From: Bacillus pseudomycoides
GTDB taxonomy: Bacteria; Bacillota; Bacilli; Bacillales; Bacillaceae_G
Length of the DNA stretch: 40,035 nt
Assembly: GCF_002582035.1 (NCBI RefSeq)
Contig: NZ_NUQE01000097.1
Span: 1-40,035, forward strand
Direction: 5' to 3'
Part shown: positions 5,764-14,249 of the stretch, one piece after another
How the letters are laid out: each line of letters opens with the position of its first letter
Numbering within the stretch: the stretch's first letter is position 1
Position numbers and translations under genes: made by a program
Notes under the pieces: generated by a model
Told to the model about the DNA's origin: nothing
The model's database searches: none
What the model saw: the letters and a program-made list of their open reading frames with translations, nothing else

Positions 5764-7668
5764 ATGAACTTTTATAATCTTGCACTGCAAAACGTGAAGG
5801 GGAATTGGCGTAGTTATAAATTATTTTTCTTAAGCAGCTGCTTTTCTATATTTGCGTTCTTTATGTATACAACTATCATTTTGCATCCTGAAATGCAAAA
5901 TGATATGTTGTCCAAAGGGATACAAGGTGGTCTCATTTTTTGTGATGTGGTTGTATTAACGTTTTCGGTCGTATTCATTTTGTATTCTAGCTCGATTTTT
6001 ATACAATCTCGTAAAAAGGAATTTGGACTGCTCGTCTTAATGGGAGCCACAAAGATAAATATTATCTGTATTTTAATGATCGAACAAATGGTAATAGGAT
6101 TTGTGGCCAGCGCTGTTGGCATTGGGATTGGCATATTATTTTTAAAACTATTTTTTATGATTTTCAGTTTGTTACTAAATATGCAGAATGAAATGCCATT
6201 TGTATTTAGCACGAAAGCTGTCTTTTTTACAGTAATCGTGTACGGAGTACTGTTTAGCCTGTTGTCAGTTGTAAATGCATTTCGCATATGGAAAATAGAG
6301 ATTATTCATTTGTTAAAAGAAATACAAGCAGGGAAAAATGAACCGAAAAGTAAAAGGTGGTTAGCTTTGTTTGGAATCGTCTGTATCATAGCCGCTTATG
6401 TGTTAGCGATGCAAGCAACGATGTTTTACATGGTGTTTTACTTCTTTCTTGTTGTATTGCTCACGACAGTCGGAACATATTTTGTATGTGCACATGGCAT
6501 GATTGGTGCGTTGCAGCGGCTGAAAAGAAAGAAAAAGATCATGTATCAACATCCGTATTTATTTGTCGTGAATCAGCTATTATACCGTATAAAAGATAAC
6601 CGGCGTTTTTTCTTTATGCTAACGATGATGACGACATTTGTTGTGACAGCGACAGGCACTGTTTGTTTATTTTTTTTCGGTATGAAAGAAATATTACGTT
6701 ACGATCAGCCACATGCGTTCTCCTATGTAGAAAAAGGAATTAATTCTAATGAAGTAATTGAGAAGGAAACGGTTGAGAGCTTGTTTCGTAAGCATGGGGT
6801 CGATGAATTTCGCTACATAACCTTTTCTGGAATACCGGCTACAATTCAGCTAGAAGAGGTGGAATATGTAACGATTATTAGTGAAGATGAGTATAATCGC
6901 GAAGCAAAGCGACAGTCAAAACAACAGTTTCATCCGAAAGAAGGAACTGTTACATATGTGTATGATGATAGCCGTTACAGGAAGCCAAGTTATAACCAAA
7001 AACATATTCAATTTGAAGTACAAGGGGAAAAAGTTAGTTTCGCATATAACGGAGCTTATGCCGGGAATGTGTTCAATAGTGATGTAAATGAAAGAAGTGG
7101 AAAATTCCTCATTATGAACGAGGAAGATTTCCAAAAGATTTCTCAAAAAATTCCAGATAATGAGAGGTACATATATAATGGTTATGAGCTAAAAGATTGG
7201 GAGAACATGGAGGAGCTAGGGAGGGAATTAAATGCTCATATTGCAGATGAGGTAGTTGGAGTTACAAGTAATAGTATATTTTATTATATAGCGAATGTAG
7301 ATACTGGGAGACTTACTTTGTTCGTTGGTTCATTTATTAGTATTCTCTTTTTTCTTGCTTCTTGTAGTACAGTGTATTTTAAATGGTTTTACAATATTGA
7401 ATATGACCGAAAACAATATCAAGCTCTTACGAAATTAGGGATGACAAAGGAAGAAGTGCAGAAAATATTACGCTGGCAATTAGCTATTCCATTTTTCTTC
7501 CCAGTTGTACTTGGAGGAATTCATAGCGGAGTGGCTCTATATACATTTAGCAGCGTGTATATGATGTTAGGAGTAGGAATAGTAATTGTAATTGTTACAG
7601 GCTATATTCTCGCATGTACGATCTATTTTTTCTTTGCACAAAGAGAATATATGAAACATATAGACTAG
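5764..7668 (+). CDS. BceB-like permease, second copy
   Basis: Full-length BceB-type permease of about 634 residues: ten predicted transmembrane segments arranged as in FtsX/MacB proteins, with a large extracellular domain (about 310-520) between segments 7 and 8. That domain is the ligand-sensing part in BceAB systems. ATG at 5764 is chosen over 5740 because it aligns with the first permease's start (MNFYNLALQNVKGNWRSYK) and has GGAAGGG upstream. It shares the gene order and fold with the split copy, so the pair arose by duplication. Two permeases with a single ATPase could mean a heterodimer or two alternative partners for BceA. It ends in a terminator (7662-7687). Confidence 0.9.
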   Translation: MNFYNLALQNVKGNWRSYKLFFLSSCFSIFAFFMYTTIILHPEMQNDMLSKGIQGGLIFCDVVVLTFSVVFILYSSSIFIQSRKKEFGLLVLMGATKINIICILMIEQMVIGFVASAVGIGIGILFLKLFFMIFSLLLNMQNEMPFVFSTKAVFFTVIVYGVLFSLLSVVNAFRIWKIEIIHLLKEIQAGKNEPKSKRWLALFGIVCIIAAYVLAMQATMFYMVFYFFLVVLLTTVGTYFVCAHGMIGALQRLKRKKKIMYQHPYLFVVNQLLYRIKDNRRFFFMLTMMTTFVVTATGTVCLFFFGMKEILRYDQPHAFSYVEKGINSNEVIEKETVESLFRKHGVDEFRYITFSGIPATIQLEEVEYVTIISEDEYNREAKRQSKQQFHPKEGTVTYVYDDSRYRKPSYNQKHIQFEVQGEKVSFAYNGAYAGNVFNSDVNERSGKFLIMNEEDFQKISQKIPDNERYIYNGYELKDWENMEELGRELNAHIADEVVGVTSNSIFYYIANVDTGRLTLFVGSFISILFFLASCSTVYFKWFYNIEYDRKQYQALTKLGMTKEEVQKILRWQLAIPFFFPVVLGGIHSGVALYTFSSVYMMLGVGIVIVIVTGYILACTIYFFFAQREYMKHID

Positions 7669-7687
7669 TGTATGCTAGTCTTTTTAT
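7662..7687 (+). terminator. Rho-independent terminator of the BceAB-like operon
   Basis: AGACTAG (7662-7668) pairs with CTAGTCT (7675-7681), followed by TTTTATTT. It overlaps the last codons and stop of the second permease. Confidence 0.75.
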
Positions 7688-7741
7688 TTGTTGAGAAAAT
7701 ATAGAATAATAAAACTATTTGTGTTATAAGGGGTCCCACCC

Positions 7742-7850
7742 CATGCCCATCAAGCTAAGATTTTAAGACACCCCCATAACGAGAATTTTACTTTTTTACA
7801 GTTATTTATGAAAATTCCGCTTGTTTTTTTCATTTTTGGGGTGCTAAACT
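7742..7850 (+). repeat. IS231-derived MITE, right end lost
   Basis: The left end CATGCCCATCAAGCTAAG starts at 7742, preceded by GGGGTCCCACCC. The interior matches other copies (ACCCCCATAACGAGAATTTT, then CATTTTTGGGG), but the expected right repeat is replaced by an unrelated AAACTTAAAACTTCAG. The element is therefore truncated or decayed on the right. Confidence 0.65.
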
Positions 7851-7920
7851 TAAAACTTCAGCAAGAAGCACAGACTAAAACACCTAGTTTTCACGATATA
7901 ATTCTCAGCTAAATTCGCAA

Positions 7921-7948
7921 AAAAGAGCTTGAATTCCCAAGCTCTTTT
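7921..7948 (-). terminator. Terminator of the NIF3-family gene
   Basis: AAAAGAGCTTG (7921-7931) pairs perfectly with CAAGCTCTTTT (7938-7948). It lies 18 bases beyond the stop codon of the minus-strand gene and carries T-rich sequence on both sides, so it could stop transcripts in either direction. Confidence 0.75.
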
Positions 7949-7966
7949 AAATATCACTTAATAACT

Positions 7967-8887
7967 TTATAACCACCATTTTTCCTGTGGAATTAAAACT
8001 GTTTCAATATCAAAGTTATTCTCAAACCATTCCTTCATCAATGTTTTATGGACAAGATATTCTGATGCAGAATGGGAAACGCCGATTAAAGACATCGAAG
8101 TATTAGAAACATAATCCATCATTTGTTTGTATCTTTGTTTACCATATTCGTTATCAATATGGCAATGGATTTCGCCAGTGATATAAGCTTGAACTCCTCT
8201 TTTTTCAGCTTCCTCCATCCAACTTACTTTGTCGCCACAACCTGCAACGATAGCTATTTTCTTTACGTTATTTATGTTCTTACCTTCAAAATCAACATAT
8301 GGAATATCGAATATTTCTTTTAAGTGAGAAGTTAGTTCACTTGTACTCTTTTCTTCAATGTTACAAATTAGAACTAGGTCTTCATTATTTATAGAACTTG
8401 TTAAAAACCCATCAATAATTTCTGCATTTAATTGTTTAGCAATAGCTACACTTGTACCTAAATTGGCATGATAATCCATCGGTACATGGCATGTATAGAA
8501 TGATAATTCCTTTTCTTTTATTTGTTTAATGTATTTTTCTTTTATAGGAACAAAGCCTTTGCCCCATGCTCCTTTTGGATCTCCACATTCCATCAATAAG
8601 GGATGGTGCATAAAAAGTAAGTCTCCGCTATTACTTTCTTCTATAAAACGTTCCAACACTTCATCTGTAGGGAAAACGGCAAGAAAAATTTTCTTTACAT
8701 TTGCATCCCCTTTTAACATTAGACCATTAAATAATTCCACAAAGTCTTTTTCAAAAACTGATTTCCAGTCAAACTTTAAAGGTTCATAGACCATTGGTAT
8801 GAATTGACTGAAAGCAGAATCCTTCCCAAATGATTTTATATCAAGTTCAATGTCCAGTTTAGACACTATTTCACTTAGTTTAACCAT
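7967..8887 (-). CDS. NIF3-family (DUF34) metal-binding protein
   Basis: A 306-residue protein of the NIF3/DUF34 family. These are widespread toroid-forming proteins with a di-metal site, often loosely annotated as GTP cyclohydrolase I type 2; the true function is unsettled. The metal ligand motif MHHPLL (about residue 93) is clear. A second motif, TCHVPMDYHANLGTSVAIA (about 131), corresponds to the conserved H-x-x-x-D region, and HCHID and SHSASEY lie near the C-terminus. A GGGGGA ribosome binding site lies upstream of the start on the minus strand. It stands alone between IS231 debris and an IS231 element. A second, distant family member is at 36632-37378. Confidence 0.8.
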   Translation of the reverse strand: MVKLSEIVSKLDIELDIKSFGKDSAFSQFIPMVYEPLKFDWKSVFEKDFVELFNGLMLKGDANVKKIFLAVFPTDEVLERFIEESNSGDLLFMHHPLLMECGDPKGAWGKGFVPIKEKYIKQIKEKELSFYTCHVPMDYHANLGTSVAIAKQLNAEIIDGFLTSSINNEDLVLICNIEEKSTSELTSHLKEIFDIPYVDFEGKNINNVKKIAIVAGCGDKVSWMEEAEKRGVQAYITGEIHCHIDNEYGKQRYKQMMDYVSNTSMSLIGVSHSASEYLVHKTLMKEWFENNFDIETVLIPQEKWWL

Positions 8888-9029
8888 AAAATTATTCCCC
8901 CAAAAATTTTATAATTCAATACAAACGGTTAGAAAAATAACAATTATTATATTCTTTTAAATATTTTAACATAAAAATTCATTTTTCCTCATGAAAAAAT
9001 CACTCCTGTTGTTTAAAGTGGTCCCTCCA

Positions 9030-10668
9030 CATTCCCATCAAGCAAAGTTAAAATCATACCTTCAAAATGAAAAAACGCTATGCTTATTGTAAACAGTTTA
9101 TAAGAAAGGATGGCGTTTTGATGAATCCTATCATTTCAAATAGATTGAATCTTTTCGCTCAAGAGCTACAATACTTTTTATCTCCAGTGGCCCTACAAGA
9201 TATTGCCAAACAAGTTGGCTTTGTACAGCGATCTAGTAAGTATCAAGCAAAAGAACTCATTGCCCTTTGCGTATGGCTTAGTCAAGAAATTGCTAGCACA
9301 TCACTTACACAATTGTGCAGTCAGTTAGAAGTTTCCACTGGGGTACTTATGAGCTCAGAAGGACTGAATCAACGCTTTAATCCAGCAGCCGTCGCATTTC
9401 TTCGAGAAGTCTTTACTTCCCTTCTCACACAAAAACTCTGTTCAAATCACTCGCTTTCTGCACAAATGATCTCTATTTTCAATCGTATCCGTATTTTAGA
9501 TGCGACAGTGTTTCAACTGCCTGATCATTTCGCCACTAACTATCAAGGTTCAGGCGGGAGTAGTAATACGGCAGGCGTGAAAATCCAATTGGAATATGAT
9601 TTACTTAGTGGTCAATTTCTTAACGTGCAGCTTGGACCAGGAAAGAATAATGATAAAACATACGGTACCATCTGCCTTGAAACCGTAGAGGCGGGCGATT
9701 TATGTTTACGTGATCTTGGTTACTTCGATTTAGGAGACTTACAAACTATTCATGAGAAAGAGGCTTACTATATCTCGCGGTTGAAGCTCAATACACGCAT
9801 TTATATCAAGAACCCTGAGCCACAATACTTCAACAACGGCACGTTAAAAAAGCAAACAGAATACATCCAGCTTGATATGACACAAATGATGTCGGGTCTA
9901 ATCCCAGGTGAAACGATAGAAATCCCTGAGGCATACATTGGCCAAAATCAGAAGCTTCCAGCACGTGTCATTATCCATCGTTTAACCGATGATCAAACGC
10001 AAACACGTCTGAAAAACCAAGCGATACGTGAAAAGAAAAAAGGCATTGTCATGAAGGATAAAAGTAAACGTTTAATGGGTATGAATGTATATATCACGAA
10101 CACGTCTCTAGAAGGAGTACCAACGAACTACGTGCACTCATTGTATTCACTTCGTTGGCAGATTGAAATTTTGTTTAAAACGTGGAAATCATTTTTTGAA
10201 ATTGATGAATGTAAAAATATTAAAAGAGAACGCCTAGAGTGCCATTTATATGGACAACTTATCGGCATTCTCCTCTGTTCTTCTACGATGTTTCAAATGC
10301 GACAGTTTCTGCTTGAAAAGACAAAGCAGGAGCTGAGTGAATACAAAGCAATTTATATGATTAAAGATTACTTTCCGTTACTGTTTCAAGCGATAGCCGT
10401 TGGCACAGAAGAACTTTTAAAAATTCTGCATCGTCTTTATCTGCTACTCAAAAAGAACGGTCGTAAATGTCATCGGTATAAGAAGATGACCGTCTTTGAT
10501 ATTCTAGGGATTGTGTATAAAACGATAGTGAAGCATAGACAAGCTGCCTAGCGAAAAAATCACGTTTTAATAGGCTTCTTTAGCATGCCTACTTTTCTAT
10601 CAATTACTAGTTTTGAACCAAGGATCGTTTCATATCTAGTAAGTTACTTGTTTAGCTTGATGGACATG
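9030..10668 (+). mobile_element. IS231-type insertion sequence, complete
   Basis: About 1.64 kb, the usual size for IS231 elements. The left end CATTCCCATCAAGCAAAG (9030-9047) faces the right end TTTAGCTTGATGGACATG (10651-10668). One long transposase ORF fills the interior. The outer flanks (GGTCCCTCCA on the left, TGGCGATACCCC on the right) are not direct repeats of each other. They look more like an imperfect inverted extension of the ends, so the original target duplication is not visible. Confidence 0.9.
9121..10551 (+). CDS. IS231-type transposase (IS4 family)
   Basis: A DDE transposase of about 476 residues, the normal length for IS231. Visible: first aspartate in ILDATVFQLPDHF (about 139 from this start), second in LCLRDLGYFDL (about 220), and the IS4-family YREK signature in YSLRWQIEILFKTWK (about 356), which provides the catalytic glutamate. 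ATG at 9121 is preferred over 9067 because AAAGGA lies ten bases before it and the protein then begins MNPIISNRLN as expected for the family. No stop or frameshift is visible, so it could mobilise itself and, in principle, the short elements in this window that share its ends. Confidence 0.92.
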   Translation: MNPIISNRLNLFAQELQYFLSPVALQDIAKQVGFVQRSSKYQAKELIALCVWLSQEIASTSLTQLCSQLEVSTGVLMSSEGLNQRFNPAAVAFLREVFTSLLTQKLCSNHSLSAQMISIFNRIRILDATVFQLPDHFATNYQGSGGSSNTAGVKIQLEYDLLSGQFLNVQLGPGKNNDKTYGTICLETVEAGDLCLRDLGYFDLGDLQTIHEKEAYYISRLKLNTRIYIKNPEPQYFNNGTLKKQTEYIQLDMTQMMSGLIPGETIEIPEAYIGQNQKLPARVIIHRLTDDQTQTRLKNQAIREKKKGIVMKDKSKRLMGMNVYITNTSLEGVPTNYVHSLYSLRWQIEILFKTWKSFFEIDECKNIKRERLECHLYGQLIGILLCSSTMFQMRQFLLEKTKQELSEYKAIYMIKDYFPLLFQAIAVGTEELLKILHRLYLLLKKNGRKCHRYKKMTVFDILGIVYKTIVKHRQAA

Positions 10669-10787
10669 TGGCGATACCCCTTTAATAATAATCAAATTTA
10701 GCAATTATCACAAAAAATACAAACCCGTTTACAAAGGTATACCTTTACAAACAGGTAAGTATATCCTATAAAATGTTGGAATATCAA

Positions 10788-10849
10788 GTTTATAAAGGTT
10801 ATCGGAATAACATTATAAACGTTTATATTCCCACGACACCTTTATAAAC
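10788..10849 (+). promoter_or_regulatory. res-like recombination region upstream of the resolvase
   Basis: GTTTATAAAGG at 10788 recurs inverted as CCTTTATAAAC ending at 10849, with a central ATTATAAACGTTTATA palindrome between them. Another palindrome, AAAGGTATACCTTT, lies at about 10734-10747. Repeated, inverted 10-12 base half-sites just upstream of a serine resolvase are the usual form of a res site, where the enzyme binds and represses its own gene. A possible -10 box, TATAAT, is at 10858-10863. Confidence 0.5.
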
Positions 10850-10894
10850 AAAAATGATATAATTGTGGTAACAAATGTAAGGAGACTATTTCAT

Positions 10895-11526
10895 ATGGCA
10901 ATATTTATGGATATATACGTGTAAGTACAAAAGATCAAAATGTACAGCGCCAGTTACATAAAATGATGGAACGTGGTGTGGAAGCTCGGAGAATTTTTGT
11001 TGATAAAGCAAGTGGACGAAATTTTGATCGCCCTCAATATCAATTGTTAAGAAAAATATTGAGTCAAGGTGATATTGTCTATATAGATGCTTTAGATCGT
11101 ATGGGACGTAATTATGATGAAGTAATTTCGGAGTGGAAATACATCACCAGGGCATTACAAGCTGATATTGTTGTTTTAGAAAACGAAACTCTGTTTGATA
11201 GTCGTAAATTTCGTGAGATGGGTGATATGGGAAGATTAATGGAAGACCAATTCTTATCTTTGCTTTCCTATGTTGCAGATCAAGAGCGTAAAAAAATTCA
11301 TCAGCGACAAGCAGAAGGTATCGCTGTAGCTAAATCTCAAGGAAAACATTTAGGTCGTCCTCAGGTGAATCTTTCTACGTTAAATAAACACCAAATAAAT
11401 ATAATAGAAGAAACTTATTCTAAATGGAAAAGTGGAGAAATAACAGCTATTATGTTTATGGAAATGTTAGAGCTAAAGAAAAATACGTTTTATAAAATAA
11501 TGAAGGAATATGAGGAAACAAAGTAG
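10895..11526 (+). pseudogene. Serine resolvase, frameshifted near the start
   Basis: Small serine recombinase of the Tn3-resolvase type, about 207 residues if intact. The start ATG (10895, GGAG 14 bases upstream) reads MAIFMDIYV and stops at TAA 10922. One base less, from 10909, the frame reads GYIRVSTKDQNVQRQ with the catalytic serine. It then runs on through EARRIFVDKASGRNFDRPQY, DALDRMGRNYDE and a C-terminal helix-turn-helix to 11526. Restoring one A near 10900 would give MANIYGYIRVS, the normal N-terminus. The long frame without its front (first ATG at 10963) lacks the catalytic serine. The gene is therefore broken, unless the gap is a sequencing error or an ATT start is used. Confidence 0.8.
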
Positions 11527-11570
11527 CATCTTTCCTATGAGAAATACTATTTTTTTCTGATTGTAAGAAT

Positions 11571-11592
11571 CTTGGAGTTTTTGCACCAGAAC
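11571..11592 (+). repeat. Solitary IS6-family right terminal repeat
   Basis: CTTGGAGTTTTTGCACCAGAAC is the reverse complement of an IS240-like end and shares GTTCTGGTGCAAAAA with the left end at 2288. It has the correct orientation for a right end, but no transposase precedes it. The flanking bases do not show an 8-bp duplication with the left end. Confidence 0.6.
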
Positions 11593-11620
11593 AGTATTAT
11601 GTATATCGAGAAAAAATAAT

Positions 11621-11645
11621 AGACAACTCTAATTAAGAGTTGTCT
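11621..11645. terminator. Hairpin beyond the resolvase
   Basis: AGACAACTCT (11621-11630) pairs perfectly with AGAGTTGTCT (11636-11645) around AATTA. The T-tract is short (ATTTG). It may serve a lost gene. Confidence 0.5.
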
Positions 11646-12105
11646 ATTTGTGTAATAAGGTTTTTAAAAATACCATTAATCTTTTAAGTTTTTACTACCA
11701 ATAACAAAATTAGAAAGTAGTGAAAACGTAATAAAGATTAATTGTTTATCAATCTTTATTATAAAACGATTCTTTATGGGCATGCACCTTTTTATAATCA
11801 CCAAGATTTACAACATGAAGAGTATCTTCAACCATGAATGTTATTCTCTATTTGCTGAGGATAGTTTTTTTATTTAGGCTAAGCAACATATCGTATGCCT
11901 CAAACCCTTTTTATAAAAAGGACAATATATGTAACGGTTTCTCTTTTGATACGAAAAAATTATATAGAAATAAAGCGTTCTTAAAGAGTTTTGTTATGTT
12001 TGACTTAAAAAAAGGAAAGAAATATTTATTTGTAGAAAAATTTTAAGGATAAAAATGAATGTAAAAATAGAATGACTATCTATGATAAGAAAAGGGGGCA
12101 CTTAT
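11646..12105. other. A+T-rich gap before the desaturase
   Basis: No supported gene. A 70-codon frame at 11834-12046 has no ribosome binding site, low-complexity composition and no recognisable similarity. The desaturase promoter must lie in the right half but no convincing -35/-10 pair was found. Confidence 0.4.
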
Positions 12106-13014
12106 ATGCTAACAAATGATTTAGATTTCCGATTAGAACCACGTTTAAAAGAGCTGTATGAACAACATAAAATAAGAGCGCAAAAGATAGACTGGGGTTA
12201 TCATGAGTTTTTACCTTGGGATAAGGGAATGGACTTTAAAAGAGTTCCTTGGGATGAAAGTCAAGTTACTCTTCCTTTTGGTGTAATTACAGCCATTGAA
12301 ACAGCTTTATTAACAGAAGTGAATTTACCATGGTTTACAACGTATTTATCTGCGACTTTTAAAGGTTCCCTTTCTGTTATTACAGACTTTATTCATACTT
12401 GGACTTCAGAAGAGGATCAACATTCGAATTTGTTGGAGACATATTTACTACTCACTCGAAGTGTGAATCCCAAACGATTACATGAATTAAGAAAGTCAGT
12501 CGTTGAGGGTGGATTTGAGCCTGATTTTCACACACCAATCGAAGCAATGACATATACGACGCTACAAGAACTTGCAACGATGGTGTTTTACAATAATGTA
12601 GCTAAGGTTGCAAGTAAGCACGATCCAGATCTTGCTACATTATTACGCCGTCTTGCAAAAGATGAAACTCTTCATTATGCGTTTTATCGAGACGTCATTC
12701 GAACACATTTGGAATTGGAACCTAATTATTGCTATCATATTGCCAATGTGATTAGGAATTTTAAAATGCCAGGTGCTGTCATGCCTGATTTTGAAAATAG
12801 AATGGCTGTGATTGCAAAAGAAGCTAACTATGGACCACTACAATATTTTGATCAAGTACTTGATGTAGTGATTGATTATTGGGGGTTAAAAGACTTACGA
12901 CCAATTGCACCTCTAGCTGAAAAAGCAAGAATTGAGATTTTGGAGTACCACACAAGATTGAAAAAAATACGTGATCGATTTGGTCGTTTTCAAGGGACAA
13001 CTGATCTACGTTAA
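12106..13014 (+). CDS. Ferritin-like acyl-[acyl-carrier-protein] desaturase
   Basis: Soluble di-iron desaturase of the plant stearoyl-ACP desaturase type, about 302 residues. Such enzymes introduce a double bond into acyl chains bound to ACP, using O2 and reduced ferredoxin or flavodoxin. All iron ligands are visible: E in ALLTEVNLP (about 69), EExxH in SEEDQH (about 100-105), E in TLQELAT (about 155), and DExxH in KDETLHYAFYRD (about 187-198). ATG at 12106 is chosen because AAAGGGGG lies eight bases before it. The upstream in-frame ATG at 12082 has no such site. It appears to be a single-gene unit. Its partner reductase is not in the window. Confidence 0.88.
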   Translation: MLTNDLDFRLEPRLKELYEQHKIRAQKIDWGYHEFLPWDKGMDFKRVPWDESQVTLPFGVITAIETALLTEVNLPWFTTYLSATFKGSLSVITDFIHTWTSEEDQHSNLLETYLLLTRSVNPKRLHELRKSVVEGGFEPDFHTPIEAMTYTTLQELATMVFYNNVAKVASKHDPDLATLLRRLAKDETLHYAFYRDVIRTHLELEPNYCYHIANVIRNFKMPGAVMPDFENRMAVIAKEANYGPLQYFDQVLDVVIDYWGLKDLRPIAPLAEKARIEILEYHTRLKKIRDRFGRFQGTTDLR

Positions 13015-13133
13015 TGAGTAGAGGTTTCAGAATATACGCGGGGAAATTACCCTCACCTTTATTGGAAATCTGGCACGCTCCCTATTATTTTGGCGCTGTT
13101 TTACTTAAATTAATTTTTGAAGAAAAAAAGTAA

Positions 13134-13163
13134 TTGACACCAAAAATTAATTTATGATATTAT
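13134..13163 (+). promoter_or_regulatory. Predicted sigma-A promoter of the CarD-family gene
   Basis: TTGACA (13134-13139) is a perfect -35 box; TATTAT (13158-13163) follows at 18 bases. The hairpin at 13185-13219 then lies at the very 5' end of the predicted transcript. Confidence 0.55.
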
Positions 13164-13184
13164 TAAATATTTGATAAAAAATCA

Positions 13185-13219
13185 CATATATGGTATCCTT
13201 AAGAAGGTTACCATATATG
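13185..13219 (+). promoter_or_regulatory. 5'-UTR hairpin touching the Shine-Dalgarno sequence
   Basis: CATATATGGTA (13185-13195) pairs perfectly with TACCATATATG (13209-13219), and inside it CCTT pairs with AAGG around an AAG loop: 15 pairs with one mismatch. The last paired G is the first base of the GGAGGTGG ribosome binding site of the CarD-family gene. The stem could limit ribosome access, protect the mRNA 5' end, or be a DNA operator. Confidence 0.6.
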
Positions 13220-13231
13220 GAGGTGGATTAT

Positions 13232-13693
13232 ATGTTTCAAATTGGCGATTGCATTGTTTATCCAATGCACGGAGCAGGTATAATTGAAGCCATAGAAGAA
13301 AAAGAATTCTTAGGGAAAAAACAACAGTATTATGTCATAAAAATGTCAATCAGTAATATGCAAGTCATGATTCCTACGGGTAAAATATTGAGTTCGAATA
13401 TACGCCCAGTTACTGATATACTTGTATTAAAGCACATTATACACATTTTTCAGCATGAAGAAGCAGGTAGATTACTGCCGTGGAAACAAAGGCATAAAGT
13501 GAACACGGACAAAATAAAAACGGGTGAAATACAAGAAGGTGCTGAAGTTGTACGTGATTTAATGCGTATGAAGAAAGAAAAAGCACTGAATACAAGCGAA
13601 AAAAAATTGTTGGATGATGCATATGAATTTTTGGTCAGTGAACTAGAATTAATTAAAGGAATCACTGAAAATCAAATAAAAAGTTTCTGTTAA
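13232..13693 (+). CDS. CarD-family transcriptional regulator
   Basis: A 153-residue protein of the CarD/CdnL/TRCF-interaction family, whose members bind the RNA polymerase beta subunit and stabilise open promoter complexes. The N-terminal domain is clear: FQIGDCIVYPMHGAGIIEAIEEKE (residues 2-25), then a Tudor-like beta fold ending near MQVMIPTGKI. The rest is an alpha-helical domain rich in lysine and glutamate (LLPWKQRHKVNTDKIKTG, MRMKKEKALNTSEKKLL). ATG at 13232 has a strong GGAGGTGG site six bases upstream; the earlier frame start at 13190 lies inside the leader hairpin. This is a shorter, accessory-type paralogue candidate, since B. cereus-group genomes usually have more than one CarD-like protein. 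Confidence 0.85.
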   Translation: MFQIGDCIVYPMHGAGIIEAIEEKEFLGKKQQYYVIKMSISNMQVMIPTGKILSSNIRPVTDILVLKHIIHIFQHEEAGRLLPWKQRHKVNTDKIKTGEIQEGAEVVRDLMRMKKEKALNTSEKKLLDDAYEFLVSELELIKGITENQIKSFC

Positions 13694-13721
13694 GGTTCAT
13701 TATAGATAATGTATTACATCC

Positions 13722-13747
13722 CCCGAAAACATCCTGAATTTTTCGGG
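13722..13747. terminator. Hairpin after the CarD-family gene
   Basis: CCCGAAAA (13722-13729) pairs with TTTTCGGG (13740-13747). It lies about 30 bases after the stop codon. No U-tract follows, so terminator strength is doubtful. Confidence 0.5.
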
Positions 13748-14249
13748 AATATGATGAGTATTAAAAGTAAATCATTTCAAAGACATTCAACTTCTTCAAC
13801 TCACTTTTAGAGTAGGAACCTCTTTTGATATTACTTCAATCTAATCCATTTTTATTTTAAAATTTCATTTACGAACGTTCGAAGTTTCATCAAATAACTC
13901 GATCAAATAGTCACTTGATTTTTGCAATCCTGATTCACACTGGCACGGACAAGGAGCCGTAAGGATGAAAGAGAGGTAGGGCTTTCATTGTTTTAGGTAA
14001 TATAATCTAAGTCATTATTTCTAGAAGAAAAAACAATCAATCTCACCGCTATATTTAAGAATTTCTTACATCTACTGAGATAGTAAATAGTAATTGTTTA
14101 TCTTCTTTTCATAAAAGATATACGCGAGTTGGTAACATCTAAATATATGGTCAACGATAAAAAATGATGGAATTTCTAGAACTAGAAACCATTTTTATAA
14201 TTCATTTAACATAATAAGATTAAATGAAACAATAAGAAGGAGTGAAGAT
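13748..14249. other. Gene-free region
   Basis: No gene supported. A locally G+C-richer patch around 13935-13990 (containing GGCACGGACAAGGAGCCG) stands out from A+T-rich surroundings and may be a scrap of an RNA gene or an old ORF. A hairpin with arms TTTCTAG/CTAGAAA and outer AAAAATG/CATTTTT lies at about 14160-14200 and could be a terminator. Confidence 0.35.

Noticed and set aside
9011-10690. Target-site duplication around the complete IS231-type element
   Set aside because: The left flank (GGTCCCTCCA) and right flank (TGGCGATACCCC) are not direct repeats.
11834-12046. 70-codon plus-strand frame before the desaturase
   Set aside because: It has no ribosome binding site, biased A+T-driven composition and no recognisable similarity.
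13935-13990. Possible structured RNA in a G+C-richer patch
   Set aside because: No recognised RNA motif and no convincing paired arms were found by eye.
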